Shown here piece after piece: positions 48,101 to 59,200 of a DNA stretch of 64,000 bases. The notes below the pieces were generated by a model. That model saw only the letters and a program-made list of their open reading frames with translations. It was not told the DNA's origin and searched no databases. Position numbers and translations under genes: made by a program. Numbering within the stretch: position 1 is the first letter of the stretch; each line of letters starts with the position of its first letter. This DNA is from Carya illinoinensis (lineage: Eukaryota > Streptophyta > Magnoliopsida > Fagales > Juglandaceae), in the NCBI RefSeq assembly GCF_018687715.1, contig NC_056765.1, forward strand, positions 2,294,001-2,358,000, written 5' to 3'.

Positions 48101-48992
48101 GCAGTTTGAGATGAAGGATTTGGGTGCTGCAAAACAAATCCTTTATATGAGAATTATTAGAGACAGGTCTAATGATACTCTCAAGCTCTCGCAGGAGGAG
48201 AATGTAAAGAAGGTGCTCAGAAGGTTTAACATGAACAAGGCGAAACCAGTGAGCACACCCTTAGCTAGTCACTTTCAACTAACTAAGGATCAGTCGCCAA
48301 AGACGGAGGAAGAGCAAGAATGCATGAACAGAATACCCTATGCATCTGCTATTGGTGGTCTTATGTACACCATGGTCTGTACAAGGCCAGATATTGCACA
48401 AGCAGTGGGAGCTGTGAGTAGGTACATGAGTAATCCAGAAAAGTAGCATTGGGAAGCAGTCAAGTGGATTTTAAGATATCTACAAGGCTCTTCAGATACG
48501 TCACTATGCTTTACAAAAGCAGGTTTAAAACTACAGGGATATGTAGATGCTGATTTAGCAGGTGACGTTGACAGCAGAAAAAGTACTACTGGATTTGTGT
48601 ATACGCTGGGTGGTACAGCTGTATCGTGGGCTTCTGAGTTACAGAAGATTGTTGCTCTCTCAACTACAGAAGCGGAATACGTTGCTATAACTGAAGCAGG
48701 GAAGGAAATAGTTTGGTTGCAGTCATTCTTGGAAGAATTGGGAAAGAAGAATGAAAAAGGTACTTTGCACAGTGATAGTCAAAGTGCTATTTTTCATGCA
48801 AAGAATCTATCCTTCCATTCCAGAACAAAACACATACAGTTGCGATACCATTTTATCCGATCTCTTCTCGATAGTGGACAGTTGATACTTGAGAAGATTC
48901 GAGGAACAGAGAACCCATCAGACATGTTCACAAAAGTAGTTACTGCTAACAAACTGAAGCTGTGTGTAGCTTCAGTTGGTCTCCGTACTTAA
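45129..48992 (+). pseudogene. Copia gag-pol polyprotein with four in-frame TAG codons
   Basis: The frame opens at ATG 45129 and stays in phase for 1288 codons to the stop at 48992. TAG lies at codons 22, 94 and 156 and at 48444-48446. Domains in order: gag; zinc knuckle CWNCGNIGHFKNNC (about 236-249); protease with DSG (about 286); integrase HHCC (HQRLGH ... CEGCIFGKQK) and DDE core (about 473, 536, 572); reverse transcriptase with YVDD (about 968-971); RNase H (DADLAG ... TTEAEYVA). The Asp-Ser-Gly, DDE and YVDD residues are all present. Related plant elements read codons 22 and 156 as Trp, so at least two stops look like G-to-A changes. Organisation matches the Tnt1/Tork lineage. Confidence 0.92.
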
Positions 48993-49063
48993 AGGCATAA
49001 CTTGAAATTGCTGTGATGGTTGCTATGAAGATATGTAGACTCATTTGTCTCTAAGTGGGAGAT

Positions 49064-49452
49064 TGTTACGAGTGGAGACAATAATTAGTGGGTTAGTGGG
49101 TCATGCATTTCCATTGCTTATTTAATGCACCAAAAGGCACCCACCCACCGGTTAGTTTTTTGGTTTATTAGGCACACACACAACCCACGTAATTGATGCA
49201 GCAAATTGCTGCACCGAAAGTGGGTTGCTCTCCTATAAATAGGAGAGCTTAATTGTGCGGAGTAGTGTGTGTGGGGAAGAAAGAAAGCAGAAAGAGTGGG
49301 TGAGCAGAGAGAGTTTAAAGAGAGGTTTTTTGTAAAAAAATTATTTCATAGTGAAGTTACAGCAGCTGTGGACGTAGGCAATTGCCGAACCACGTTAAAT
49401 TTCGTCTCTCTTTTTGCTTAAAATTATCTTTGTCTTCGACCAGCTCCCGACA
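49064..49452 (+). repeat. 3' LTR of the second Copia element
   Basis: 389 bp, about 98% identical to the 5' LTR by eye, with the same TATA-centred inverted repeat. Confidence 0.93.
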
Positions 49453-49980
49453 CTCCCTACTTTTCATCCTTCTGTCACTATATCTCCTTCCTTTCGCTTG
49501 TTATGTGACTGTTAGTCTGCTTGCAGGTACCATCACGACCATATCCAAAGACAGGGTCAAGCCTTCTCCACTTCCTGACAGTTGGAAACTCAGTGAGATT
49601 TTTGCAACTGGGATTTTCCTTGGCAGTTACCTTGCCCTAATGACTATCGTATTCTTTGGGGTAGCTTTTAAAACAGATTTCTTTAAGGTAACTTCCCTCC
49701 TTTGGCAGTTGCATTGCTTTATGTCTTGCATAGCCTTCTGTGTTTGATCCTGAATTGCATAAATGTGCTCTTACAGAGGATTTGAGTAGGAGATTTTCAT
49801 TTAACTAAATGAACTTATTTTATACCATTCTTCTTGCAGGAAAAGTTTAATGTGGAGGACATCAGTGCAAAAGAGAAAATGGCATCTGCTGTGTATCTTC
49901 AAGTCAGCATCATCAGCCAAGCATTAATATTTGTGACACGCTCCCGGGGCTGGTCTTTCATGGAACGACCTGGGTTTTTG

Positions 49981-50393
49981 TGTTGGGAGCTGTTCTGACA
50001 CAGAGACGATTCTAAATAAAGGAGGGACGAAATTTAACGTGGTTCGGCAATTGCCTACGTCCACAGCTGCTGTAATTTCACTATAAAACGATTTTTACAG
50101 AAATCTCTCTCTCACCCACTCTCTACACTGTCTGCACACACGCAGCACACACTCTCTTCTTTTTTCTCTACACTTCTCTGTTGCGCTCTCTGATACACAC
50201 ACCAACTGAGCTCTCTCCTATTTATAGGAGAGAGCAGCTTACATATTTTTTTTCTTTCGGTGCAGTGATTTACGGAGAGAATTGAGGCGTCACTTGCTGC
50301 AGACACTGTGCGTGTCTGTGAGTGGCGCCTAATATGCCGAGGAGAGAAACGGTGCATGACTCATTGTTCACCGTTTTGTCTCCATCCGCAACA
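49981..50393 (-). mobile_element. Solo LTR inserted in a coding exon of the H+-ATPase pseudogene
   Basis: 413 bp beginning TGTTGGG and ending CGCAACA, flanked by TTTTG at 49976-49980 and 50394-50398. Read on the minus strand it has TG...CA ends, a TATA box in a 12-bp-arm inverted repeat, and a 3' part (GCAGCTGTGGACGTAGGCAA) nearly the same as the neighbouring Copia LTR; the first half is much more diverged. Removing it and one TTTTG rejoins the exon between GFL and LVIAFVLAQ. It probably arose by recombination between the two LTRs of a whole element. Confidence 0.9.
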
Positions 50394-52152
50394 TTTTGCT
50401 CGTTATAGCCTTTGTTCTTGCTCAGCTGGTACTGAATTTTAACATCTTCTTGTTCTTCCAAATGGATTTAGTTGGTAGAAACATACTTGGATTGCAACAT
50501 ACTGAAGAAAGATGGGGCTTCTATTGCATAAGTAGTAGACCATAGAGTAGAAATAGTCCATTACCTTTATCTAGTGAAAACCATATTTAAAAACTCCTAC
50601 CATTCATGAAACACATACTCTATCAAGTTATACCTTACTTGAGAAGGACATATAACCTGATCCTTTGTATACGATTAATGGTTCTGGTTACTTCTGCAAG
50701 GTTGTGAATTTCTTACAGCTCAAGGATGGGAAAAGCTCATCAATTCTTCCCTCCCCTCAATATCTCGAGTTTCAATTACATACATCATTATCAAGATATT
50801 GTTCGGATCATATATATTGAATCCAAATGTCTCCATTGTTTTGAGCTCTTGGATGATAGGAGCCAAAAGATGCTTATGCTGCTGACAATATAGGAGCATC
50901 CTCATCAAGTCCCACGAGTTCAGAGAAGCTTTTCGATTCTGATACATGCATACATACATTCATACATATATCACGCACAAACACTTGTATTTAGAGTATT
51001 CTCGGAATCCTGCTTTGAAGTCTTCCATTTGGTACTATAATTGATTAGTATCCCAATAAAATTCAAAAAGGGGGAAGTAGAAATGGACTCATCTCATGGC
51101 ACAAAAAGATTTCATTCACACTCATTTGAAACCCTGAGTACATTAAAATTATATGGAAGTCAAGCAATATCATTGCTGTCTCACAATTAAACGTCTTATT
51201 TGCTTCAAATTGTCTAGAACGCCTTTCTATCCTTTTCAAATTGTCCATTGCTTAGGACTCATCGTTGCGGGTTGCTACAGCCTACAGTAATATCTGCCAC
51301 TGCAAATTGGAGATTCGCTGGAATAAAAAGCATTGGTTGGGGTTGGACAAGCATCATTTGGTTATACAGTATTGTGACTTATTTCTTGCTCAATCCCTTA
51401 AAATTTGCAGTCCGATATGCAATAAGTGGACGTGCCTGGGATCTTGTGGTAGACCGAAGAGTAAGTGAAACTGAAGTTTCCCAATGATGACTTGATTATG
51501 TCTAGAACTTTCTAAATATCATGAACTTTTTACTTGAGGAAACTATGCAGAAATTCTTTTTCATTTCATTTCATGGATCATGTCCTAAGATCCTGACTTC
51601 CTCATGATTGCTATTGCTTCATAAATAATACTACTAATATGGCCACCTGTTTGTCTATTAAAACAGACTGCTTTTACCAACAAAAAAGACTTCGGTTGGG
51701 AAGCTCGTGAGGCTGCATGGGCAGCCGAGCAGCGAACACTACATGGCCTCCAGTCTGTTGAAGCAAAAAAGTTTTTTGAAAGGAGCACTTTTAGGGACGT
51801 CAGTCTCATGGCAGAGGAAGCTAAAAGGCGTGCAGAGATTGCAAGGTTTTTCTTTCAACTGAAATTCACAATATTTTCCAACTATTTCATACTATGATGC
51901 ATATCTGTCTCAAGATTTTAGTTAGGTTACTAATTTTTGCATATTTTTCATACATTGTCCTCTTTCTTGAAGGACCCTTACCATTATTATTATCGTATTA
52001 ATGCATCGGTCCCATGAGATTTTATTTCTTAATTCCTTTCATTTTCTTTTTTCAGGATGAGGGAGCTTCACACCTTGAAAGGCAAGGTTGAGTCAAATGC
52101 CAAGCCGAGGGGTCTTGACATTGATGCCATGAACCAGCACTACACCCTCTGA

Positions 52153-53152
52153 AGTCTTTATTCCTTTCTCTGTTTCCATTAGAAGAGGAAAAACAAAATT
52201 AGTAAAGAAAAATGCAAAGAAGGCTGTTGTGGTACACCACGGATTCAGCAATTGTCCAATACTCAATCAATAAAACGCCTAGATTCTTATGTGATGACAT
52301 ACCAAACATCACATACCTGAGCATATCTTGTGTTGTACTAAATTTATCAAAAAATTTAATGTTTCCCGAACACTGATGAACAAGTAGTGTATCCATGCAT
52401 GTTAGACATGCCATTTTATAATGTTTATAGTTAGAAATATAGGTCAGACATCCTGTTGAACAGACGGAGATAAAAGTTCGAATTATTTATGAGAATGTGT
52501 TAAGTCAGTGCATGGAATTTTTGTATTCCTGTTACATTATGGATGAAAGCCAGCAGCTTATCCTTTCTGAGGAGCATTGTTAAAGGCTTTGAGAAGTTTG
52601 AGTTGAGTTCCGGGAGAGGTCCAGGGTATCCCCTTCATTAAATCAGAAAGATGGAATCTTCATTTTCTTCTGAACTAAGTATGAAAGTGAACGCTGAAAC
52701 CAAATATAGGGCATAAAAATATGGTCTCTATCAAATCTTAATGTAGCAACTAGATTGTGTTATGGCAGTAACCACATGCCGAACTCCTAAATTTTTAGGT
52801 AGTACAGATAAAGTTGTTTATTCTCAAGATAATTAGGGCATCTAATTCAAGAATTTTAACCCCTTTTTTTCCCCTTCTGGTGCCACACAAGAATTTGCAT
52901 TGCAGTTGTCTCTGAAACATCGCAACTTTTGCAATGCAAGATGTATGGAAGCATGGTAAGACAAATGGGCAAAAACCATAGAAAATACAAGGTAGGATGC
53001 CTAGGAACCCAAACCCACGAGCTGCTCCTTCAAGGAACAGGCTAGTTCCAAGCCAAGAATCCTATTTTACAATGGAAAAGAGATCAAAACATAAAAAATA
53101 CCTTGCTTGAACTGATCAAGCATACTGAAAACCTATCCCTGCTGTTTATACC

Positions 53153-53207
<55 letters not shown>

Positions 53208-53250
53208 GATACACGCATCATTGTTGGACATGATTACATCTTCACAAAAA
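52153..53250. other. Region between the pseudogene and the next gene
   Basis: This holds the presumed 3'-UTR of the H+-ATPase and the promoter of the 166-residue gene. A CT microsatellite (about 53155-53200) lies 50 bp upstream of the ATG at 53251, probably in the 5'-UTR or core promoter. No other gene is seen. Confidence 0.6.
53155..53200 (+). repeat. CT microsatellite upstream of the 166-residue gene
   Basis: About 23 CT units on the coding strand, 50 bp before the start codon. CT-rich tracts are common in plant 5'-UTRs and can affect expression; the effect here is unknown. Confidence 0.9.
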
Positions 53251-54299
53251 ATGGGTGTAGCTCCGAGTTATATGGGAAAAGGTTTGTCATCTCATTTCTC
53301 ATTTCATGTAATTTTATGAATGAATTTTCTTTTCGTTTTAGTATATATGATTGCTGTATGTTGTCTTTTTGTTTCCGCATGTTTTCATGTTCTTGTTCCA
53401 GAGATGTTGTCCGGTTGCAAATAAGCTCGATCTTATTAGATAAAATGGAAGAATCTGCTCCCTTCTTGATGCTATTTTCAATGACATTACTGCTATATAT
53501 ATATCATTACCCATAACACCATAATGTTTCTGAGATGCAAATTTGCATAAAATAATGTAGGATTCGGCCAGTCAAAACAGTTGTCGGATTTGGTATCTGG
53601 GACACTCTACGATCAGTTCGTTAAGAAAGACATCAAGACCTTTGGTGACTTCCATATTGCTGTTCTTGATATCTTCATGTAAGTATATATCTATAACTAA
53701 TCATTGTTGTCTTGATTATCATCCTGGGGAAAAAAAAAAAAAGAGAGAGAGAGAGAAAAGGAAAAAGTAGCACAGAAAAAGAACATGGAGAAGGGACACA
53801 AATGGAAATAAATATTGCATCAGCCCAAATTAAGCTAATTGCCCTCTTTAATTTATCTTTTGCAGCTCTCTCAACTCAGCATTGCCTGGTAAGCACTACG
53901 ATGTGCCATCACGCAAGGATGTAGAGGTCAGTTTAGACTGCTTGAACATTCATAATATTCTCTCATTCTTACGTAAATATATATACATATATATCACACC
54001 ATGAGCAGGAATGTTTTACAAAATGGGAAGAAGCCAAAAATCACTCAGAAGATCAGAAGACGGAGTTCATCGACTTTATGATGAAGAACGTCAAACAGAA
54101 CAAACCAGACAGCGCAATGATTATCGCTGGAATAGTAGCACCTCCGGGAGCCATGGTGGCTAAGAGAGCCGGAGAGGGTGTGAGCCAGCTAAATATGATA
54201 AAGGTCATTCCTGATGTTGTCTTTGTTCCCTCGGCAACGATGTTGGCTCTCGTAAGTGTAAAGTTCTGCAAAAGGATTTTAATGGGCATATCATCCTGA
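53251..54299 (+). CDS. Plant protein of unknown function, 166 residues, four exons
   Basis: Exons 53251-53281, 53561-53678, 53866-53926 and 54009-54299 join with GT-AG introns. Phases are consistent and the only stop is at the end. The protein starts MGVAPSYMGKG, continues with an acidic/aromatic region (LVSGTLYDQFVKKDIKTFGD; FHIAVLDIF; ALPGKHYDVPSRKDVE), a charged helix (KWEEAKNHSEDQKTEFIDFM) and ends in a hydrophobic stretch (IPDVVFVPSATMLALVSV). I have the impression of a conserved plant family but cannot name it, and no catalytic motif is visible. It might be weakly EF-hand-like in organisation, but I see no canonical calcium loop. The short first exon is the least certain part; it is supported because its phase fits. 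Confidence 0.75.
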
Positions 54300-55717
54300 A
54301 ATGTGTCTGATACGCCAAAGAAAATACATAATGTTTGTGATTATGGATAATCCTATTCTTATTTACATTTGTATGAATAAAAGGAGAACTCTCAATTGAT
54401 GATTTGGTCACCGACTTTGCTACATACATTTTTAGAGTGCCTAAGTCTTGTATATTTATTTAAAAAAAAAAGTAAAATCTAATATAAAAAAATTAATTTT
54501 TTCATATACATTTCAAATTTCTCGTATTTTTTCTAATAGAAGTAGGCAGACTTCACGCTATAAATCATTTCCCTTTCTATTTCTACAAAACCTTATCCTC
54601 CCTTTCCCTATAGCGGTAAAAAATAAAGAAAATGCTACTTAGCCCCCTCAATATTAATACTCGACGATTTTAATTTTCTTTTATTTTTTTATTTAATGAC
54701 TAGAGAAGTAATTTTTAGTGAAATTATATACTTTTTAATGGCTAAATATGTTAAAAAATACTTTAAAAAAAAGGCAAAAGTCCCAAATACACTAGTGCCC
54801 CCCTAGCATTGTCCAAGAGATAAAACCACAAGCATTGCAAAGTCTCGTAAAATTCCCTTCTACATTTCCTAAATTCACAACAGCAGAAAAGGCAGCAGAA
54901 AAGGTAAAAGATCGGAATCACCATGCATGACAGACGCTTAATTCCTCCAGGCCAGGACCAATGCTAAATTAATATTCCTTTCTTTTTCCAAAATCCTTTG
55001 AGAATCTGAGATCAAAGCTTAAAGCTAGAAGGAATTATGAGAGGAAGGATAACCGATATCTAGCAAAATCATACAAGCAAAGGTGTAGGGTCATCTTGAG
55101 ATTTCAAGAATAATTTTAAACGGTGACATTTATTTCTTAAGGCATCTACATTTTGTAGCCTAGGGGATATGGAAGCATCATACTTCCCAAAACAGGATGC
55201 CCTCAATATAAACAGAAGGATCCATCAAATTCCAAAAAAAAATTTCAAGTTAAAATCCAAACAGAGTAAGCCTTCGTTGACTTGAGTCAAGCAAACAAGA
55301 TTATAGGGTTTAATTTCCACCAAACTGATATGCCCAATGAGCAAAAGCCTCAACAAGCCTAAAACTGCTTTTATGTATGGTTTTGTCACAACGAATTAGG
55401 ACACCAAAGAAAAATTAGAAGGAAATGACTCTTGGGTCAATCCCCCCACGTAAAGTACCTCTAACATGTGAAGATTTGTTACAAAGAGGAGAAATATTAA
55501 TGAAGCCTAAATAAACCAGCTTTATCCTAAGAATGGGGGGCAAAGGGGGAAAAAGATTAGACATGGTTCTAGGGGACAATTGGTAAATTTTCGTAGAGCT
55601 GAGAGCAGAATGTGTTCTTATGTTGCCTTATGCTGCTTTGTTGCTTTCTAGTAATGGGAACCTCCATAGCTTGTTATGAAATTGGCAGCAGACAGATTGT
55701 GACAGCTGTAGTCGTCT
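54300..55717. other. Region between convergent genes
   Basis: The 3' side of the 166-residue gene and of ARABIDILLO. A MITE-like element lies at 54631-54810. The rest, including 55000-55700, shows no gene; part of it is probably the ARABIDILLO 3'-UTR (minus strand). Confidence 0.55.
54631..54810. mobile_element. MITE-like element with AATGCTA ends
   Basis: AATGCTA at 54631 and its reverse complement TAGCATT ending at 54810 bound an AT-rich core. The core (TTTATTTAATGACTAGAGAAG ... ACTTTTTAATGGCTAAATATG) is closely similar to 9210-9335, so both belong to one dispersed family. Confidence 0.5.
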
Positions 55718-56179
55718 TCAAAGCGATGGTTCCATGTGGTGGTGCTCGAGGTTGCGAAGTACAATTCTGGCAAATATTTTGGCTTCAAGAGGGGCAGTTG
55801 CTGCTGCAGCTGCAGCACGCAGAACGCGTGCGGCTCCTGCATTCTGCATAAGGCTTGCATGGTGCATAGCATGCCGACCGCCAGGAATGGTAAACTGCAA
55901 TTAAAATATGACAACTATGTAGTTTCCACTAATTCAAAAGGCGCTGAATGTGAACATTTATATAAGCCACACACATTGAGAGGGAGGGAGAGTCTAAACA
56001 TATACAATTACCTGGAGAAGAGCAAATGCAGCACATGCCTTGAGTATAGATGATGGATTTCGTAGCATGGCAACAAATCTCCCAATTTCAGCCCCACTAA
56101 CAAATATGAAAATTGTCCAAAAATAAGAAAAAGAAAGGAAGAAATGTAAAATTGAATAGTAAGAACTATATGCCAGTTT

Positions 56180-56211
<32 letters not shown>

Positions 56212-59200
56212 GGAGCACAGCAGTATCAACAAAGTGGTCCATATGCCAGCATCAACGGGTCAAATCTTCAAAAATGATTTAAAAAAGAAATATGAAGGAC
56301 CTACAAACTAAAGAAATTTAGGGTCCACTGCTAAAATAATGTAGTATTTTCAATTATCTTACTCGTAGTACCCTAATAGATACTGAAAATATAGTTACTG
56401 CAGTATGGGGAACAATAACTAATCGATTTTACTTTATCTGAAGAAAATGAATAAGATGCATTTCATTAATGAATAAAATTTCAAGAAAAGGTCAAAAGAA
56501 AATGGCTGCAGATATGAGAAAATGTTAAGAGCGCAATGAATGGGGTCAGAGTTATATTCATAAAAAGTATATGCGTAGCCAAAAAGAACATGATTTGATA
56601 GAGATAAGGTAAACCTGCATCTCAGATGCCCTGCTTCTTGAATACGAGCTCCTTCTGTCACTTGTGACAGTGCTGCAGGGGCTGATGATGCAGCAGCAGC
56701 AGCAAATGCTTGTGGATCAGAAAATGTGAGCACGAAGGCTTCGATGTGTTTCAAAGCCATCCTTCTAGCCCCATCTAAATTCACACTCTTCGAACTACTT
56801 TCTGAGGAAGCCCCTATCAAAGCAAATTCATCCATTCTGCAGAAAGTACAACAGAAGATTTCATATAATTAGATCGATTATTATATGAAGTAACAGTCTC
56901 TCATGGCTCTCCCAGTCCGAAAGAAAATTTCCCGAGTATTGTGGCGCCTGGGCTTCTTCTATACATAATATAAAGATTAACAATTAGTTTTGTTTCTGTC
57001 CACACCTTTTGTTCTCCAATATCCGTCCAAAAAGCAAATAAAAAGATATATAATGATACAGAAGGCAAAAACACAAATGATTGGTCCCAAAACATCAATG
57101 GTAGTCTTAAATGCGTTGGTGGTGTAAATTAGCCTTCTATTGGTAATTGCATTTCTGTAGCCAAAGCTTATTTCTAATCAGGACATAGACCATAATACAC
57201 AACGGATACTTTATGAATACATAAAAAAAAAAAAAAAAAAAAAAAGTAAAAAACCCAAAAAGAAGAGGACACAACTAAATGTAGAAACAAAACATCAGAT
57301 GTGTGAACCTGACAAAGAAAGGATGAGTAATATGAGAACATGTTATATCTATAAGTCACAGAGAAAACATGATACCTCCCATCAAACATGTAGGCCAATG
57401 CTAATGCAGCCATGAAGCGTGCCATTTTTGATACTGATGAAGAACAAAGATGAACTAAGGCAGGAACTCCCCCTTCTTCCACTATATGGAGTGCATTACC
57501 AGGATTGAAAGCAAGGTTCCACAGAGCTCCTGCAGCTGTTTCATGGACATCCTGGAAGGAAAATATCAATTAAGCCAAATTTATGCCATACTAGTTCTTA
57601 AAGAAGAGGTTAAAAAGAATTTTTTTTCCAGGGACATGGATTAATAAGAAGAGGAAATGCTTGCCTCAGCTTCAGAGCGTGCCAATGCAATTAGAGGTGC
57701 TACACCTCCTTCACGTCCAATGGCAACACTAACAAAGACCAAAGAAGATATGGGGCATTAGTATCAATGTGACATAGAATGTAGAATAAATATCCTCCTA
57801 AACAAAAAGAAATTCAGGACTACTCTGCATATGAGTACCAAAATATGACCAACAATATAACATTGGTGAGAGGAGTATAACAGAAGTTTTCATAAGCAGC
57901 ATCATCTAATTTGTATGTAAGAGAAAAAAGTGAATCATTTTGGATATCTAGGCACGGTAAATAGTATCCTGACAATGGAAAATATGAAAATAATTCAAAA
58001 GGAGAACACAGTAGAAAATAATTCAAAAGTGAAAATAAAAATGACAAGAGTATGCCATTAATAAAGAAAGCCGAGATCAAGTGACCACTCAACATGCAAG
58101 CCTCAATGACTAAAATTGCTAAATTAACAAAGCCTATGAACCACTTCTAATACCACAGAGACTCGTTATTTATTCAGATGCCAGTTACTCCACTAGCCCA
58201 CACAGATTACACAACAATCCCTTACTAAAAAGCTGCCCGTGGGATTGGAACAAATAAACAAAAAGAAGAGAATAATCTTTAACTTTCCTTTGTATACTTC
58301 CTGTGTACTTGGACTGTGCCTATGCTTGGTAATAAAATTCTTATTAACTATAAAAAGAGAGAACCATCTTTAACTTTCTCAGGATAAGCCAATATATTAA
58401 CAGTACTCCATACCAACCCAACCTTCCAATCAGTATTACTGGATTAAAAATCAGAGCCTAACTCATAAAAATGAAAATAAAAACTCCATGAGCTGTGACT
58501 TGATTGCTATATACAAGCTATGATATGCACAACCAAGGAAATTCATGCAATGAATCAGAATAAAACTTTGAAGCCGTCTGAATCATAAACTACAATGCAG
58601 TTTGTGCATGCCTAGTTTCCAATCTAATTATGTCTACATAGGGCCATTAAGAGATCAATTAAGAGATCACACAAAATACCGAATTGAAAATATAGATGCT
58701 GTTAACTATGATTCCAATTGCAGGTCGAATTTGGTTTTAAAATATATATATATATATATATATATTTTTCCCCTAATATAAGGATCTGCCACTGTCTTTC
58801 ATTAGTATTGTAAACACATTCTTGGACACAATGAAAAATAAGCAAAACATTTTTTTGATTACTTGCCACATAAATTTATGAAATACAATATCCAAGCTGG
58901 ATTGATATAAGAATTTGAACACCCTATCAAAACTCTACCACCTTTAATCCAATTAAATAGTGTGATTGATTTGTATCTAAACCACTGACAGCTGCAGGTT
59001 GCATCAAAGTTTCTAGCAGAGGTAATGATATATGAAGAAAATCTTCATAACACTTAAAGTTCATTCAAGAAAGGCATATCGCTTCTCTTCAAGCCAAAAG
59101 AAAGGAAAGAAAAAAGAGATTCAGACACTGGGCAGGATCAGCTTTTTAATTTGTTTCAGATATATAAACTTGTGTGTCGGTGCATAAATTCCACAGCATG

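Larger units (their letters stand above)
44127..49452 (+). mobile_element. Full-length Ty1/Copia retrotransposon in the H+-ATPase pseudogene
   Basis: LTRs at 44127-44514 (388 bp) and 49064-49452 (389 bp) differ at only about eight positions. The 5-bp duplication CTCCC lies at 44122-44126 and 49453-49457. The primer site after the 5' LTR (AGTATCAGAGCTCTGG) fits initiator tRNA-Met, and a purine tract (AAGTGGGAGA) precedes the 3' LTR. The polyprotein frame has no frameshift but four TAG stops. It sits in the intron after exon 16 of the pseudogene, in the same orientation. It is structurally whole but needs help in trans unless the stops are read through. Confidence 0.95.
38515..52152 (+). pseudogene. 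AHA7-like: Plasma-membrane H+-ATPase pseudogene (AHA7-like)
   Basis: Exons are recognisable at 38515-38568, 39021-39140, 39256-39354, 39642-39787, 39938-40072, 40198-40358, 40506-40712, 40833-40952, 41385-41504, 41997-42116, 42207-42311, 42403-42547, 43258-43421, 43504-43744, 43848-43880, 43980-44061, 49527-49687, 49840-50428 (split), 51271-51460, 51668-51845 and 52057-52152. They encode a P3A proton pump: actuator motif LTGES, phosphorylation site DKTGT, hinge TGDGVN, and a regulatory tail ending YTL. Breaks are an 8-bp insertion (exon 4), a deletion of about 19 bp (exon 6), frameshifts in exons 10, 13 and 19, loss of the AG acceptor before exon 19 (GCGG), a Copia element in intron 16 and a solo LTR in exon 18. 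Motifs such as ADYHDFVGI and the YTL end point to the AHA7 branch. The protein cannot be made. Confidence 0.93.

Noticed and set aside
19902..49452. The two Copia elements as one family
   Set aside because: Their LTRs, primer-site sequence, purine tracts and gag proteins differ clearly; only superfamily membership is shared.
55736..56053. 105-residue plus-strand ORF
   Set aside because: Antisense shadow of the last two ARABIDILLO exons.
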